Shown: positions 30,412 to 40,576 of the stretch, piece after piece
How the letters are laid out: every line of letters starts with the position of its first letter
Position numbering within the stretch: position 1 is the first letter of the stretch
Assembly: GCF_905220565.1 (NCBI RefSeq)
Contig: NC_059398.1
Coordinates: forward strand, 8,269,177-8,333,176
Direction: 5' to 3'
DNA from: Melitaea cinxia
Taxonomy: Eukaryota; Arthropoda; Insecta; Lepidoptera; Nymphalidae
DNA length: 64,000 nt
Notes under the pieces: model-generated
Database searches by the model: none
The model's input: the letters and a program-made list of their open reading frames with translations, nothing else
What the model was told of the DNA's origin: nothing
Made by a program: the position numbers and the translations under genes

Positions 30412-31844
30412 GTCAATTTTTGATATGATATTCAAAAATGTTTAGAATTCCTAATTGTGGGTAACACAAAAATAAAAATCGTACATATTAAAAAAAAATT
30501 GCCATGTTTTGAGGAGAAAACAGTCGACTACGAAACACTGTTTTGGTCAAAAATTATCTACCTAAAACGGTCTGAGCTGCAGTTGTCCCTTTCTTGCTTT
30601 TTGGGGGATAGGTCTGGGGGAGGGAAGGGTCAAAGCAATACGTATATACGCCAGCGAAGTGATGCCTCATAGTCGATAATTATATCGATACACTAGTGAT
30701 GTAATTTTTAGTCGATATTTTCTAAAATTCGTATTAACAAAATTAAATAATTTCTCTTTTCATAACTACAATAAAACCGTATTTGTATATGCGGTTTTTA
30801 TTGTAACACTGTGCAAACCTGGGCTAACGAAGGGTTTCGCTAACAAATAGCAATGATAATTATGGTAAATAACTGTGTTGTTTGTTTTTGGTATCAAATT
30901 AAAGGGCTCAATACAAGGATTTCAAAAAAGTATATTATGATTATTATTACCGTAATACTAATAAAAAATACAATAAGAAAGTTTAAAAAAATTAGGATTC
31001 TGCTCTTTCCCATGCCTATGCCAAGCAAGCTGCGAGCCGCGCTTCTTCCTCGCCTCCTAGGCGAAAAATAACTTCGGGGTTTACTCTTTCCAATATATTT
31101 TTTTTTATCAATTTCGGAATACTCTGTAAAAAGTTATGCATGGTCAAAGATAAATAAATATAGGTACGTGGCGACTTTAGAACCTCCTCTGTTTTTTTTC
31201 ATCGGTAAGGATGAAAGGAAGGAGCAGATTATTAAATTTGGTCGAATCTATGTACCTATGCGATTCGTATTTAGACTTCGCAAATAGAATCATATTTCTG
31301 AATTGCGTAAAAAACTCAAGTGGCACCACTGGCGCAGCATTCCTTGGAACCCCGGGAACCTTGGGGCCCTATATCAAAATTAGTGGGGGGGCAGGCAAAA
31401 TAATGGGTAAAGATTTCTCATTAAAAAATGCTTGCATTGAATTAAAATAAATATTTATTGATTATAAGTTATTACTTTCTCCTAAAATAGACAATAGTGA
31501 GTGTAGTCTGCTGTAGCTGTTCCTGTTCCATCGAAATCCTTAGGTAATTTTTTATCACTTTTAGTTTTGAAAAACATCAAGTTAATACCCCCCAAAAACT
31601 GGATGCAAGGCTATTGAATTTTATCAGTAATAATTCCATGAGTTCTTTAATGAAATCAATGTTTTGAATTTCGGATTTTAAGCTAATTTAAAGAGCTTGT
31701 AGTTCCAAGCTGGAGAGTTATTAGCCTTGACCTGCAGCAATAGATGCGGGGGATCGTTCGCTTCAGCCTGTGAGGCCAATACTATTAGTGAATTCCTATG
31801 AATCTTCCGCATCTATATGGGAGATTCACAGGCGCATAACCTGA

Positions 31845-32440
31845 AGAAGAGATTCAACGCTGCCTCCAGGTCTTACAGGTTGTAAATCGCTAGGCCAAAG
31901 TTCAAACACAGCAGAATTGGCGAGAGACTATTGGGCTTTCCAAATGGAACCCTTGCCTTTTGTTTCTTACAAAAGCTGTCGAAGGTAACGTTTTTTAGTC
32001 TACACTTCCATCATTGCGCGAACCTGAAGGCTCTCTGGCACATTATGCGAAAAAGTAAGCGAAAATTCTTTGCACTCTTTTTGCGTCGAATTCAACTCTT
32101 GACGATGAGGGAAAATCACCATCGAGCATTCCACGGTGCGAGCACGCGATGCGTAATGTGCACTATGAGCAGTGTCGTTTGTCGTGTTCTGCATTCTTTC
32201 GATGTCAAGAAGTCTAGTGGTGCTAATTGTATCCACCAGTGGTTTGCAACCAATGTGCGAGCTTCGTGCGCATTCTTTCCGCGTACATTCAAAGTGTGGA
32301 ATGACCTTGCTAAAATTTGGGGGTTTTCAAGCGTCTAGTGTTTAAATCTTTTCTCTAAAGGCCATGGACGACGGTAGCCGTTATAAATCAGATGGCTTCG
32401 TCTGCTTGTGTGCCCCATTCTTATATAAAAAAGATTAATT
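31845..32440 (+). pseudogene. Relics of two LINE fragments
   Basis: From 31845 to about 32290 the DNA follows the Jockey-type LINE coding sequence at 21490-21920 with many changes (for example CTCCAGGTC(C)TT, AGAATTGGCGAGAGA, CTACACTTCCATCATTGC, AAGTCTAGTGGTGC). From about 32315 another frame reads KRLVFKSFL and PWTTVAVINQMASSACVPHS, which looks like a different LINE C-terminus. Both are heavily broken and carry no function. Confidence 0.55.
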
Positions 32441-32649
32441 CATTGTTCATAATGATTAACTGAATCCCGAAATAAACGATGCAGAATGTTATCAACAATT
32501 GGGCGCACGCTTGACTCGGATAAAAGGGGATTGCTTTTCAGACTTCAGTCATTTCTGAAGTGAAAACTCTATAGGTATGTATGACAGTTTTTTTATTCTT
32601 TTTTCCAGGATTCACAAGATTAAGTGACATTGTGGATAACATTTTACTA

Positions 32650-32950
32650 TTTTTTTTTTTTTTTTTATGTCACTAGGTCGGCAAACAATCGTACGGCTCA
32701 CCTGATGGTAAGCGATTACCGTAGCTTATAGACGCCTGCAACACCAGAAGCATCGCAAGCGCGTTGCCGACCCAATCCCCAAACCCCCCCAGGAGCTCTG
32801 GTCACCTTACTCACCAACAGGAACACAATACTGCTTGAAAACAGTATTATTTTGCTGTGATCTTCTGTAAGGTCGAGGTACTACCCCAGTCGGGCTGCTC
32901 CATATTTTGAGCAGGAAATTCCTGCTGTGCCCTACCTCAGTCAAAACTTT
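32650..32950 (-). mobile_element. Short internally deleted derivative of the Jockey-type LINE
   Basis: On the minus strand it starts ACTGAGGTAGGGCACAGCAG, follows the 5'UTR of the LINE at 20080 as far as GAGCTCCTGGGGGGG, then jumps to GTCGGCAACGCGCTTGC, which matches the last codons of the ORF (23322-23342). It continues with CTTACCATCAGGTGAGC and a poly(A) run (poly-T at 32650-32666). The whole protein-coding region is missing. It is SINE-sized and presumably mobilised by the parent LINE. Confidence 0.75.
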
Positions 32951-33082
32951 TACTTACACACCTTAAAAAACACCCTGTAAATAGGGGGCCCCGTATCATT
33001 GATACGGCTGATATGGCAGTAGTTACGCCCTGAGTGGCACCCAATTCCCTACTGCGGGAATACGTATATTCTCAACTTACTT

Positions 33083-33262
33083 TACTCTATTCTTTTTAAC
33101 CCTGTTGTACCTGCTTATCTAAAACGACGATTTAAATTTCTTAGTGATTCCAATGAACGCAGTCTTCGTTCTGAGGAAAGCTTACTTCTTGAATTTCCCT
33201 CTCACTCCTCTTTCTTTTATACTAAATCTTTCACTGTTCAAGCTTGTCGACTTAGGAATTCT
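33083..33262 (+). pseudogene. C-terminal LINE relic (same family as 44033-45625)
   Basis: One open frame reads ILFNPVVPAYLKRRFKFLSD, then NERSLRSEESLLLEFPSHSS and FFYTKSFTVQACRLRNSI. It aligns with LLYCVLFNPDAPQYLKERF and NSHERSLRSDFNLLLKVPSH of the minus-strand LINE at 44366. The frame ends where a TIR element is inserted; the LINE tail reappears at 33862-33915. Confidence 0.65.
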
Positions 33263-33858
33263 ATAGACGTGTAAAATCGGTTTCTATTTTTAACCGACTT
33301 CCAAAAAAGGAGGAAGCTCTCAATTTAACTGTATTTTTTATGTATGTTACTTCAGAACTTTTGACTGAGTGGACCGATTTCAACATTTTTTTTAATCGAA
33401 AGGTGGTGTGTGTCATTTGGTCTCACTTAAGTTTATTTGAGATCTAACAACAACTTTTCGAGTTATATAAATAATACGTTTTTACTTGACTATTTTCGTC
33501 GACCTACGTTGTATTATACAGCATAACTTTTTGCTGGGTGTACCGATTTTGATGATTTTTAATTTAATCGAAAGCTGATGTTTATCGTGTAGTCATATTT
33601 AAATTTCATCGAGATCTGATAACAACTTTTTGAGTAATCTTTAATAACGCGTATTTACTTGACTATATTTTCGTCTACCTTTGTTGTATTACATGTCGAT
33701 GTAATTGAAGTCGGCTTTTTTTCCTTTGCGTACAAGTCGAACTCGGTCGACCCAGTCAAAAGATCTGAAGTAACATATATATAAAAAAAAGAAAAAGAAA
33801 AATACAGTCGAATTAAGAACCTCCTCCTTTTTTTGGAAGTCGGTTAAAAATCAATCTG
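33263..33858. mobile_element. TIR element of the AACCGACTTCC family, inserted in a LINE
   Basis: The left end TTAACCGACTTCCAAAAAAG and the right end CTTTTTTTGGAAGTCGGTTAA are inverted copies, extended inward to CGACTGTATTTTT. The interior has two diverged units with GTGTACCGATTTTGATGATT and TTTACTTGACTA. It has no coding capacity. Confidence 0.65.
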
Positions 33859-33861
33859 ATA

Positions 33862-33915
33862 CGTATTATTATTTTCTGTTGGTGTACAATAAAGTGTATT
33901 ATTATGTTATGTCAT
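33862..33915 (+). mobile_element. 3' tail of the interrupted LINE
   Basis: TTGGTGTACAATAAAGTGTA and an ATT-rich run match, in reverse, the 3' end of the LINE at 44033-45625 (TGGTGTACAATAAAGAATAT). Confidence 0.55.
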
Positions 33916-34854
33916 GTTAACCACTCTTTAAAAAAATTCAATCGATTACGTAATTTGCCTAACTAAAAAAACATAAATAAAATAATAATTGAAAAAGTCG
34001 CCTTCATGATTTTTGTAAGTGTACATAATGTGTGAAATTGGTGTGATTTATATAGCTATCTTTGTGTAATTATTGAATTTTTATCTTGTTCCAGCCTTTT
34101 CAATTGACTTTTTAATAGTTGTTCTTCACGCAGGCGGCTTTTCTTGTTTTTTTTTTAAAATCATAATATTATTTTTAACCATTGTTATATCGCCGCAATT
34201 ATATGTTAATTAATACATATAACCTATACCTATGTATTAATAACTGCAACAAACATGAGACATTACAAATTATATAGGTACTAAGACAAACATTTTATAC
34301 TATGTATGTACTACATTACATATATATACTATACTTACACTTATACTATGTACTACATGTATACACTATAATTATGTATGTATTTCATTACCCATTCTTA
34401 CACACACCTCAACCATGTAATTACATACCTAATTCATAAATAAAGTACCTAAGTATTTCGATAATTACCCACAAAAATATAGACATGTATCAAGTCACAA
34501 AGAGTATCCAAGTCAAAATAATAAAACATAATAATAAGTAGTTTACGAAATTCAATAATAGTAAGCCGAGTCTCAGCAATACGATGCAAAACAAATTCAA
34601 TAAAACAAGCCAAATTCAGAAAAATAGCACTATGCGCTCTATGTACTCGAAGTCAATCACAAACGAAAGATGCGAATACTAAAATATCGTCAACAATTAA
34701 TAGCTGAATAGCCGGCGCACGCACACTAACAATACGACAGTCACACATAAAAAAAACGGAGCGGAGATGGTGCGGGGCGCGGTAGCGGCATGCGGCGCGA
34801 CAGAAACATTTTACTCAAATACCTATTTTTGAAAAGTCTCTCCGGTACCCTTTC
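33916..34854. other. AT-rich stretch inside intron 1, no gene seen
   Basis: Rich in TACTA/TATGTA simple motifs around 34300-34400; a GC-rich patch GGTGCGGGGCGCGGTAGCGG lies at about 34770. Confidence 0.4.
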
Positions 34855-36740
34855 CTCTTAACCGACTTCCAAAAAAGGAGGAGGCTCTCAATTCGACTGT
34901 ATTTATTTTTTTAACCGACTTCCAAAAAAGGAGGAGGTTCTCAATTCGACTGTATTTTTTTTTTTTTATGTATGTTACATCAGAACTTTTGACCAGGTAG
35001 ACCGATTTCGACAAATTTTGTTTTAATCGAAAGGTGGTGTGTGCCGATTGGTACCATTTAAATTTATTTGAGATCTAACAACTACTTTTCGAATTATATC
35101 TAATAATGCGTTTTTACTTGACGCTTTTTTCGTCGACCTACGTTGTATTATACCACATAACTTTCTACTGGGTGTACCGATTTTGATAATTCTTTTTTTG
35201 TTGGAAAGGGGATATCCCTAGTTTGGTACCATGATAAGGAAACCAAGATCTGATGATGGGATCCCAGAGAAATCGAGGGAAACTCTTGAAAATCCGCAAT
35301 AACTTTTTACTGGGTGTATCGATTTTGATAATTTTTACTTTAATCGAAAGCTGATGTTTATCATGTGGTCACATATAAATTTTATCGTGATCTGATTACT
35401 ACTTTTTGAGTAATCTTTGATAACGCGTAGTTACTTGACATTATTTTCGTCACCTTACGTTGTATTATACCTCATAACTTTTTACTGGGTACACCGATTT
35501 TGACGTTTCTTATATAAATTAAAAGCTACTATTCGTCTCGTGGTCCCATTCAAATTTAATTGAGATTTGATTTGTAATTTGTGAGTTATATCTAATATTG
35601 CGTATTTACTTGACGGTTTTTTCGTCACCCTACGTTGTATTATATGTTATATCTTTTTACTGGGTGCACTGATTTTGATCTTTTTCGTATAAATCAAAAG
35701 GTCATACTTGTCATGTCGTCCGTTTTAAATATGATTGAGATATAATGAGCAATTTTTGAGTAATCTTTGATGACACGTATTTACATGACGATGTTAAGAC
35801 GACTGTGGTCATGTTCAATACTTTGCCACAACGCCATCTATCAAAATTTAATGAAATTACTTCGTTCACTATCGATCAAATTACAATATTCCACTAGAGT
35901 AGAGAGTAGCAGTTTATTCGTTATAAATATATTTGAGCTTTTAATTTTTGAGTTATCGCTAATACTGGGTATTTACTTGGCTATTTTACGTCGACCAACG
36001 TTATATTAACCTCATTACTATTTTACTGGGTGGACCGATATCGATGATTCTTTTTTTAATCGATAGGTGGTGCTTGTCATGTGGTCCCATTTAAATATAA
36101 GTGAGATTTGACTCGAACTTTTTTAGCTATATCTGATATGGCGTATTTACTTGACTGTTTTTGGAGTTTTCTCCTTAAGAATCGATTTTCATTTAAGGCC
36201 CCGGAATGAAAAATGGAACAGTAAAATCTACTGAACGAATGACCTTGTTAGAGATGGCGTTCAGACGTTTTCTAATAACGCAATTAGGTTCCGATAGATG
36301 GCGTTATTGGATTCATTTATTTACAATTTGATATAGTAATAATATATTTCTTAGACTAGTAAGCCTTTTTGTGCCTATTTAGACAGTTGATCTGGAGGGG
36401 TAAACTCCAGACGTGCATCGGAGCTGTGTGAAAACACGAACATTACATATTTTTAATAAAAAAGACATAAACCGTAATTCAATATAAATCCGCTTCAACT
36501 AAAAAACCCGCCGTAATAAGCGATGTCAGCGCTTCGCGCGAATCGACGACGGGCCTTGTATGAAATTTCTGCCTACAATCGCTAACAAAATGTTAGAAAT
36601 AACAGTAGAACATTATATAATTCTACAATTTTATAATGTCGCGTTATATGGAATACGAACAAAGTATTACTATTTTTTCGTCGATCTACGTTGTATTACT
36701 CTTCGATGTAATTGAAGTCGGTTTTTTTTTTCGTTTGCGA
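34855..36740. mobile_element. Large AACCGACTTCC-family TIR element with internal repeats
   Basis: It starts with a doubled TTAACCGACTTCCAAAAAAG (34859 and 34912) and ends GATGTAATTGAAGTCGGTTT near 36730. Inside, diverged units recur with the motifs TTACTTGAC..TTTCGTC, ACGTTGTATTATA and TACTGGGTG(T/C)ACCGATTTTG (for example near 35140, 35455, 35630 and 36000), with irregular spacing. There is no coding capacity. Confidence 0.6.
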
Positions 36741-36779
36741 GCAAACACAATTATAATTTAACCTTTTATTGTTGAACAA

Positions 36780-37166
36780 AGGAGATATTTAACTTAACTT
36801 AATATAATATAATATCTTTATTTCACAAACTTAGAAATTAAGTAATGATATTAGCATATGTAACCGAACTAGGCATAGCCTGTATTTCGGCTATCAGCAC
36901 CATTCTCTTCGAGTAATTATTTATTATACAATAATAGGTGCCAGGAAATATACGAGTATATCTTATACATTAATTTAATAAATATACATTAGCTTTAAGT
37001 TTGTAAGATGGCAAGCACATTAAGTTAAGATTGTTGTATATGAGAGTTTGTGAGAGTGTGTTTGTTGCGTGTGGGAGAGTGTTATGTGTGTCTGTATGTA
37101 AGTATGTATTGAGTTTGTTTGTTAGTAAGCTATGTAAACTCTATTTATAATTTGTGTTGAAAAAGT
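36780..37166. other. Possible LINE 3' tail and AT-rich DNA
   Basis: CTTTATTTCACAAACTTAG after a TAATATAATATAATAT run looks like a LINE 3' end in reverse; AGGCATAGCCTGTATTTCGG follows. No coding sequence seen. Confidence 0.35.
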
Positions 37167-37252
37167 GGTTAAAACTTTGTGGATAAAGAGAATTTACTGC
37201 AGCAAATATAGATTTGCTGCAGTAAATTCTCTTTATCCACAAAGTTTTAACC
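37167..37252. repeat. Perfect 41-bp hairpin with a 4-base loop
   Basis: The left arm (37167-37207, from GGTTAAAACTTTGTGGATAA to GCAGCAAAT) and right arm (37212-37252) are exact reverse complements over 41 bases, separated by ATAG. It lies in intron 1 of the Cys-module gene, on the sense strand. Confidence 0.9.
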
Positions 37253-37330
37253 AGTTTTTACTGTGGTATTATTAACTTATTATTAGATTATTTGATATTA
37301 TTACTACTACGGGAAAAAGCCTTTTTTTTA

Positions 37331-37600
37331 CCCAGGCGAAATCCCTAAAGGATACCCACGGCCCGGAGCCGCGGGTTATGTCCGATTCGCACGGACTAAA
37401 ACCCCTGGGGTGTTCCTCCTTTCGCCTGGGGCGGGATCACGGGGACGCTGAGCACTTCCGAGAACCCTCCGGCGTTTGCCCAAACTTGGGCCTGTCGCAT
37501 AAGCAACCTCCGAGAAGCTCTCTCAAACACTAAGGTCACCTCCCTCCTCGGGACCATGCAATCCGGACGATAGACACGGGAAGAAGCCTAAGGCAACGGT
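37331..37600. repeat. GC-rich insert, probable retroelement 3' region
   Basis: ACCCAGGCGAAATCCCTAAA through CCTCGGGACCATGCAATCCG is far GC-richer than its surroundings and contains short inverted repeats (GGCCCGGAGCCGCGGG, CCCCTGGGGTG). It looks like the non-coding end of a LINE such as the R1 group; this is an inference only. Confidence 0.35.
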
Positions 37601-37709
37601 TTATAAAAGTATAGTTCTACCGATTATAGGTACCTACTCTGCGGTAGTTCTACCGTGCTTAACAATAATTGTGATAAAATAATAATTATAATAAAATATT
37701 TTTTATTAG

Positions 37710-37811
37710 GTACGATAGCAGAAATATGGTGACCGTACCAACGAACTGTCCTCCAGGACAAGTATTGATAAATGGAGTATGCCGCGATATATGGAGAAAT
37801 GGAGCTTTAAC
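37710..37811 (+). CDS. Secreted Cys-module protein, exon 2 of 3
   Basis: The acceptor TTTTTTATTAG comes before 37710 and the donor GTAAGT at 37812. The exon is 102 bases, phase 2 to phase 2 (symmetric), so it could be skipped or duplicated without a frame change. It reads YDSRNMVTVPTNCPPGQVLI, then NGVCRDIWRNGAL. This is a clear duplicate of the exon 1 module (VITVPPNCPIGQELINGECR DIW): same two cysteines, same PxNCPxGQ and GxCRDIW blocks. The two modules differ at several residues, so the duplication is not recent. Confidence 0.8.
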
Positions 37812-38316
37812 GTAAGTTTTACTTATAAAACAGAAGTTTATTTTGTTCTTTGTGTTACAACAGTCTAATAATCTGAAAGGCTGATTAAAAACAAATTGCA
37901 TCGGAAACCCTATTAATTAAGGAAGTTCCTAAACTTTTCTTCTTTCCTCTAAAATATCACGTCATCACATCTAGTAAACGCAAAGCAGTAGGTCCGTAGT
38001 TACGTACAGACCGGGTACAAACGTTGGCTGATGCTGAACTTAGATACCATTACCAGTTGTAATCGGCTATTATCAGTAATTTCAGTCAATAACCATCTAA
38101 AATGAAGCATCATTTCATATTTATAAATTTGTGTTGCCTTACGTATGCTTCACTTTAAGTGTAGTTATTAATTTATGTTACCTACGTGTAAATAATATAA
38201 TAATTAAAATACGATATATGTATAAAGAAATACAATCTAACATCTTAAACAAAATAATAAGGAATCAAAAAATTTCGATAAAGCTTTAAAAACAAAATTA
38301 GACATCGAGTAAACAT

Positions 38317-38583
38317 CGATAAATATATGTACGTGAAGCAAAAACTTTGTACCACTTTTTACGAAAATTGCGTGGACGAAGGTGTATGAAATTTCGCACA
38401 CATATAGTTTATATAGAGAAGCAGTGCAAAATGCTAATTTTTTTTTAAAACTATGCATAAAAACATAATAGTGTAAATTTCAAATAAATAAATAAAAAAA
38501 GGTTCTTTATTTTAATATTGTCTTGGTTTTCTTTAATTTAAATTTTTATTATGATCGAATTTCGACCTCTGGGTGACCACTAG
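38317..38583 (+). mobile_element. Helitron family 4, complete copy
   Basis: It starts TCGATAAATATATGTACGTG and ends with the TCGAA/TTCGA hairpin and GGTGACCACTAG. It supplies the intact order for the split copy at 19869-23528. Confidence 0.7.
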
Positions 38584-38734
38584 TTTTAATAAATTTGCAA
38601 ATCAGAAAATCAATGTGTCCTTTTTAAGATACATGATGACATGTAGAGAGAGCAAAAAAGAACACGAACACTTCCTTCTTACAATGGATAAATGTTATGT
38701 TTTAGTTGTAGGTATATGCGCAATTGTTTTGATT

Positions 38735-38925
38735 AAGTATATTGATTCAGACCGTAGCATTCCACTGCTGCTTTTTCATGTAAGAAGAGGTTTAAAGCAT
38801 AATCCACCACGCTGTTCCACTGCGGGCTGATGGATATATTCCCTACTATTAATAGTATACTCCCAAACAGTTTTACGTGCACTCCCAGGGCATGAGACCC
38901 ACAAGAACAAATACTCAGAGCGGAA
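38735..38925 (-). mobile_element. SINE tail (RTE-like), minus strand
   Basis: On the minus strand: GTAGGGAATATATCCATCAG, CCCGCAGTGGAACAGCGTGG, then GCAGTGGAATGCTACGGTCT. It matches the tail of the SINEs at 15541 and 61452. Confidence 0.55.
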
Positions 38926-38954
38926 ACTAATCTATACATTTATACAAATAAATA

Positions 38955-39247
38955 AAATTGGAGTGTCTGTTTGTAATATTAAAATAACCGCTTTTTACTA
39001 AATGTATGTGGATGTAAGTATACACAGTACATAGACCAAAATAACATTTTTCGCAATTGTTGTCTGTGTCTGTTTGTTCCGACTAATCTCTGAAATGGTT
39101 GGAACGATTTTAATGTGACTTTCACTGGCAGATAGCTAATATAGTAAGGAGTAACGTAGGCTACTTTTATTTTAGAAATTTATTTATTTTATAACTCTGC
39201 GAACTGAAATTTTTTCGTGAACTGAACGAAGTCGCGGGCATAGCTAG
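38955..39247 (+). mobile_element. Helitron family 2, near-complete copy
   Basis: The body matches 9405-9640. The 3' end is GTCGCGGGCATAGCTAG at 39231-39247. Confidence 0.65.
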
Positions 39248-39257
39248 TATTTATATA

Positions 39258-39330
39258 AATACAAATATCCACATTACGGGAATCGAACCGGTGCTTAGAC
39301 GCCTTCGCGAACCACACAACACCAGAATGG
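39258..39330 (-). mobile_element. SINE head fragment, TGGTGT type
   Basis: On the minus strand: CATTCTGGTGTTGTGTGGTT, then CCGGTTCGATTCCCG (B box) and GTGGATATTTGTATTTATAT. It is related to the head at 61452. Confidence 0.5.
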
Positions 39331-39365
39331 CTGTTAATAAATAGTGTATAATTATTATAATAATT

Positions 39366-39700
39366 TTCGACGGCGACATGACGCGTTGGCGCAACGGTCA
39401 CAGCGCTGGTTGCGGGTTCAATCCTCGCACATGACCAACATTTGTATTGGCCATATATACATATGTTTTCCATGTTCTGGGTATTTGTGCAGTCTTTGTG
39501 AGTCGCCGTCGGTCCCAGTTGTTACCATGTACACCTGATAGCGATAGTTACATATATTCGTAGTAGGTAATATATCTGCCAACTCGCATTGAAGCAGAGT
39601 GGAGGAATAAGCTCTGATCCTTCTCCTGCATGGGGAAAGAGGCTTATGTTTAGCAGTGGAATATTAAAGGCTGAAGCGAAGCGATAATAATTTTCATCAT
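39366..39700 (+). mobile_element. Chimeric SINE: GGCGCAACGG head with RTE-like tail
   Basis: The head is GACGCGTTGGCGCAACGGTC with the B-box-like GGGTTCAATCC. The middle reads TTGTATTGGCCATATATACA. The tail reads AGCAGAGTGGAGGAATAAGC, GGGAAAGAGGCTTATG and TTTAGCAGTGGAATATTAAA. Elsewhere in the window this head goes with a different tail (58949-59162). Confidence 0.6.
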
Positions 39701-39775
39701 GTCTTTGTCACGTGTAAATAATCTCTTTTGTCGTTGTTATATAAACGTATATATTTTATTAAAAACTAGCTGCTG

Positions 39776-40326
39776 CCCACGACGTCGTCTACGTGAACGC
39801 TATACAGCACCAAAAATACCTACGATTATACCTTTTAAAATAATATTCATTTACCCGTTTCTTCTTTACATTTCATATCTACAGAAAAATCTCATATATC
39901 GGCTTAGTTACTTTTATTGCGTGATTTTTACAGTGTGAAACTAGCTTATAGCATGGTTATTAACATAATAACAACAACATTCAAATGTGCGTCGTTAGAT
40001 TACACGTTATTACAGAATGTGTTGAGGAAATAAAGGTTCACTGCTCGTTCCCGGTAGGTGATATGGCCGGAGGTGGATATATAGGCACGATAATATGTAG
40101 CCTATATGTTGACCCGACTTCTTAATAATATTCGTGCCAAATTTGAAGGAAATAAATCCGGTACTTTTTAAGTTTATCCCGGACATACACACAGACAAAC
40201 AGACAAAAATTCTAAAAACTATATTTTTGGCTTCGATATCAATTGTAGATCACACCCCAAGTATTCTTTTAAAAAAACATTCAATGTACAGTTTTGACTT
40301 TCCTACTATTTTATTATATGTATAGA
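39776..40326 (-). mobile_element. Non-autonomous Helitron
   Basis: The minus-strand 3' end has CACGTAGACGACGTCGTGGG (hairpin-forming), then CAGCAGCTAG. The 5' side on plus is CTATTTTATTATATGTATAG. The interior includes ATCCCGGACATACACACAGA. Confidence 0.55.
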
Positions 40327-40504
40327 TTAAACTGACGTTTGAAACTATTGCAACTAAAGAGACCAATAAGAAGTGACTGAGAATTGAGTGAGTGAGAAGG
40401 CAATTTACATAGTACCATAATAATATTACCATAATAAATTGTTATCATCATATTTATAATTATCAAGTTACTAAACAATTTTTAATATCATATCAAAAAT
40501 TAAC

Positions 40505-40576
40505 TGTTCCAGCGGAGATCGAACCTGCATCTCCGACTTACCGTGTCGGTGCTTTAGCCAATTACGCTATGGAACG
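40505..40576 (-). ncRNA. tRNA-like sequence, diverged copy 4
   Basis: Same cloverleaf as the copies at 29.7-30.4 kb with scattered substitutions. The anticodon stem is CCGAC/GTCGG instead of TCGAC/GTCGA, so a T-A pair became C-G with both bases changed. The loop is ACGGTAA. The acceptor has one mismatch (C-A) and the T arm two weak pairs. It keeps the flanking TATCAAAA ends and the start of the same body. Confidence 0.6.

Larger units (their letters stand above)
29683..30490. repeat. Palindromic cluster of three tRNA-like elements
   Basis: The order is head1-body1-tail1-head2, then tail'-body'-head3'-tail' in reverse. The body contains GGCGCCGTCTATAGTGAGTT and GGAGACGACACCATGCTATT; the tail is AATATGTACGATTTTTATTT to ACATTTTTGAATATCATATC. 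Arms of about 300 bases are nearly identical, so the array is young. Confidence 0.75.
28844..37709 (+). other. Intron 1 of the Cys-module gene (8.9 kb)
   Basis: GTAAGT donor and a TTTTTTATTAG acceptor. It contains the tRNA-like palindromic cluster (29.7-30.5 kb), LINE relics, TIR/foldback elements and a perfect hairpin (37.2 kb), all listed separately. Between 30540 and 31840 I see no gene or named repeat; short open frames there have no recognisable content. Confidence 0.7.

Noticed and set aside
31211..31450. Short Gly/Thr-containing open frame
   Set aside because: Short, composition unremarkable, no domain, in a repeat-rich intron.
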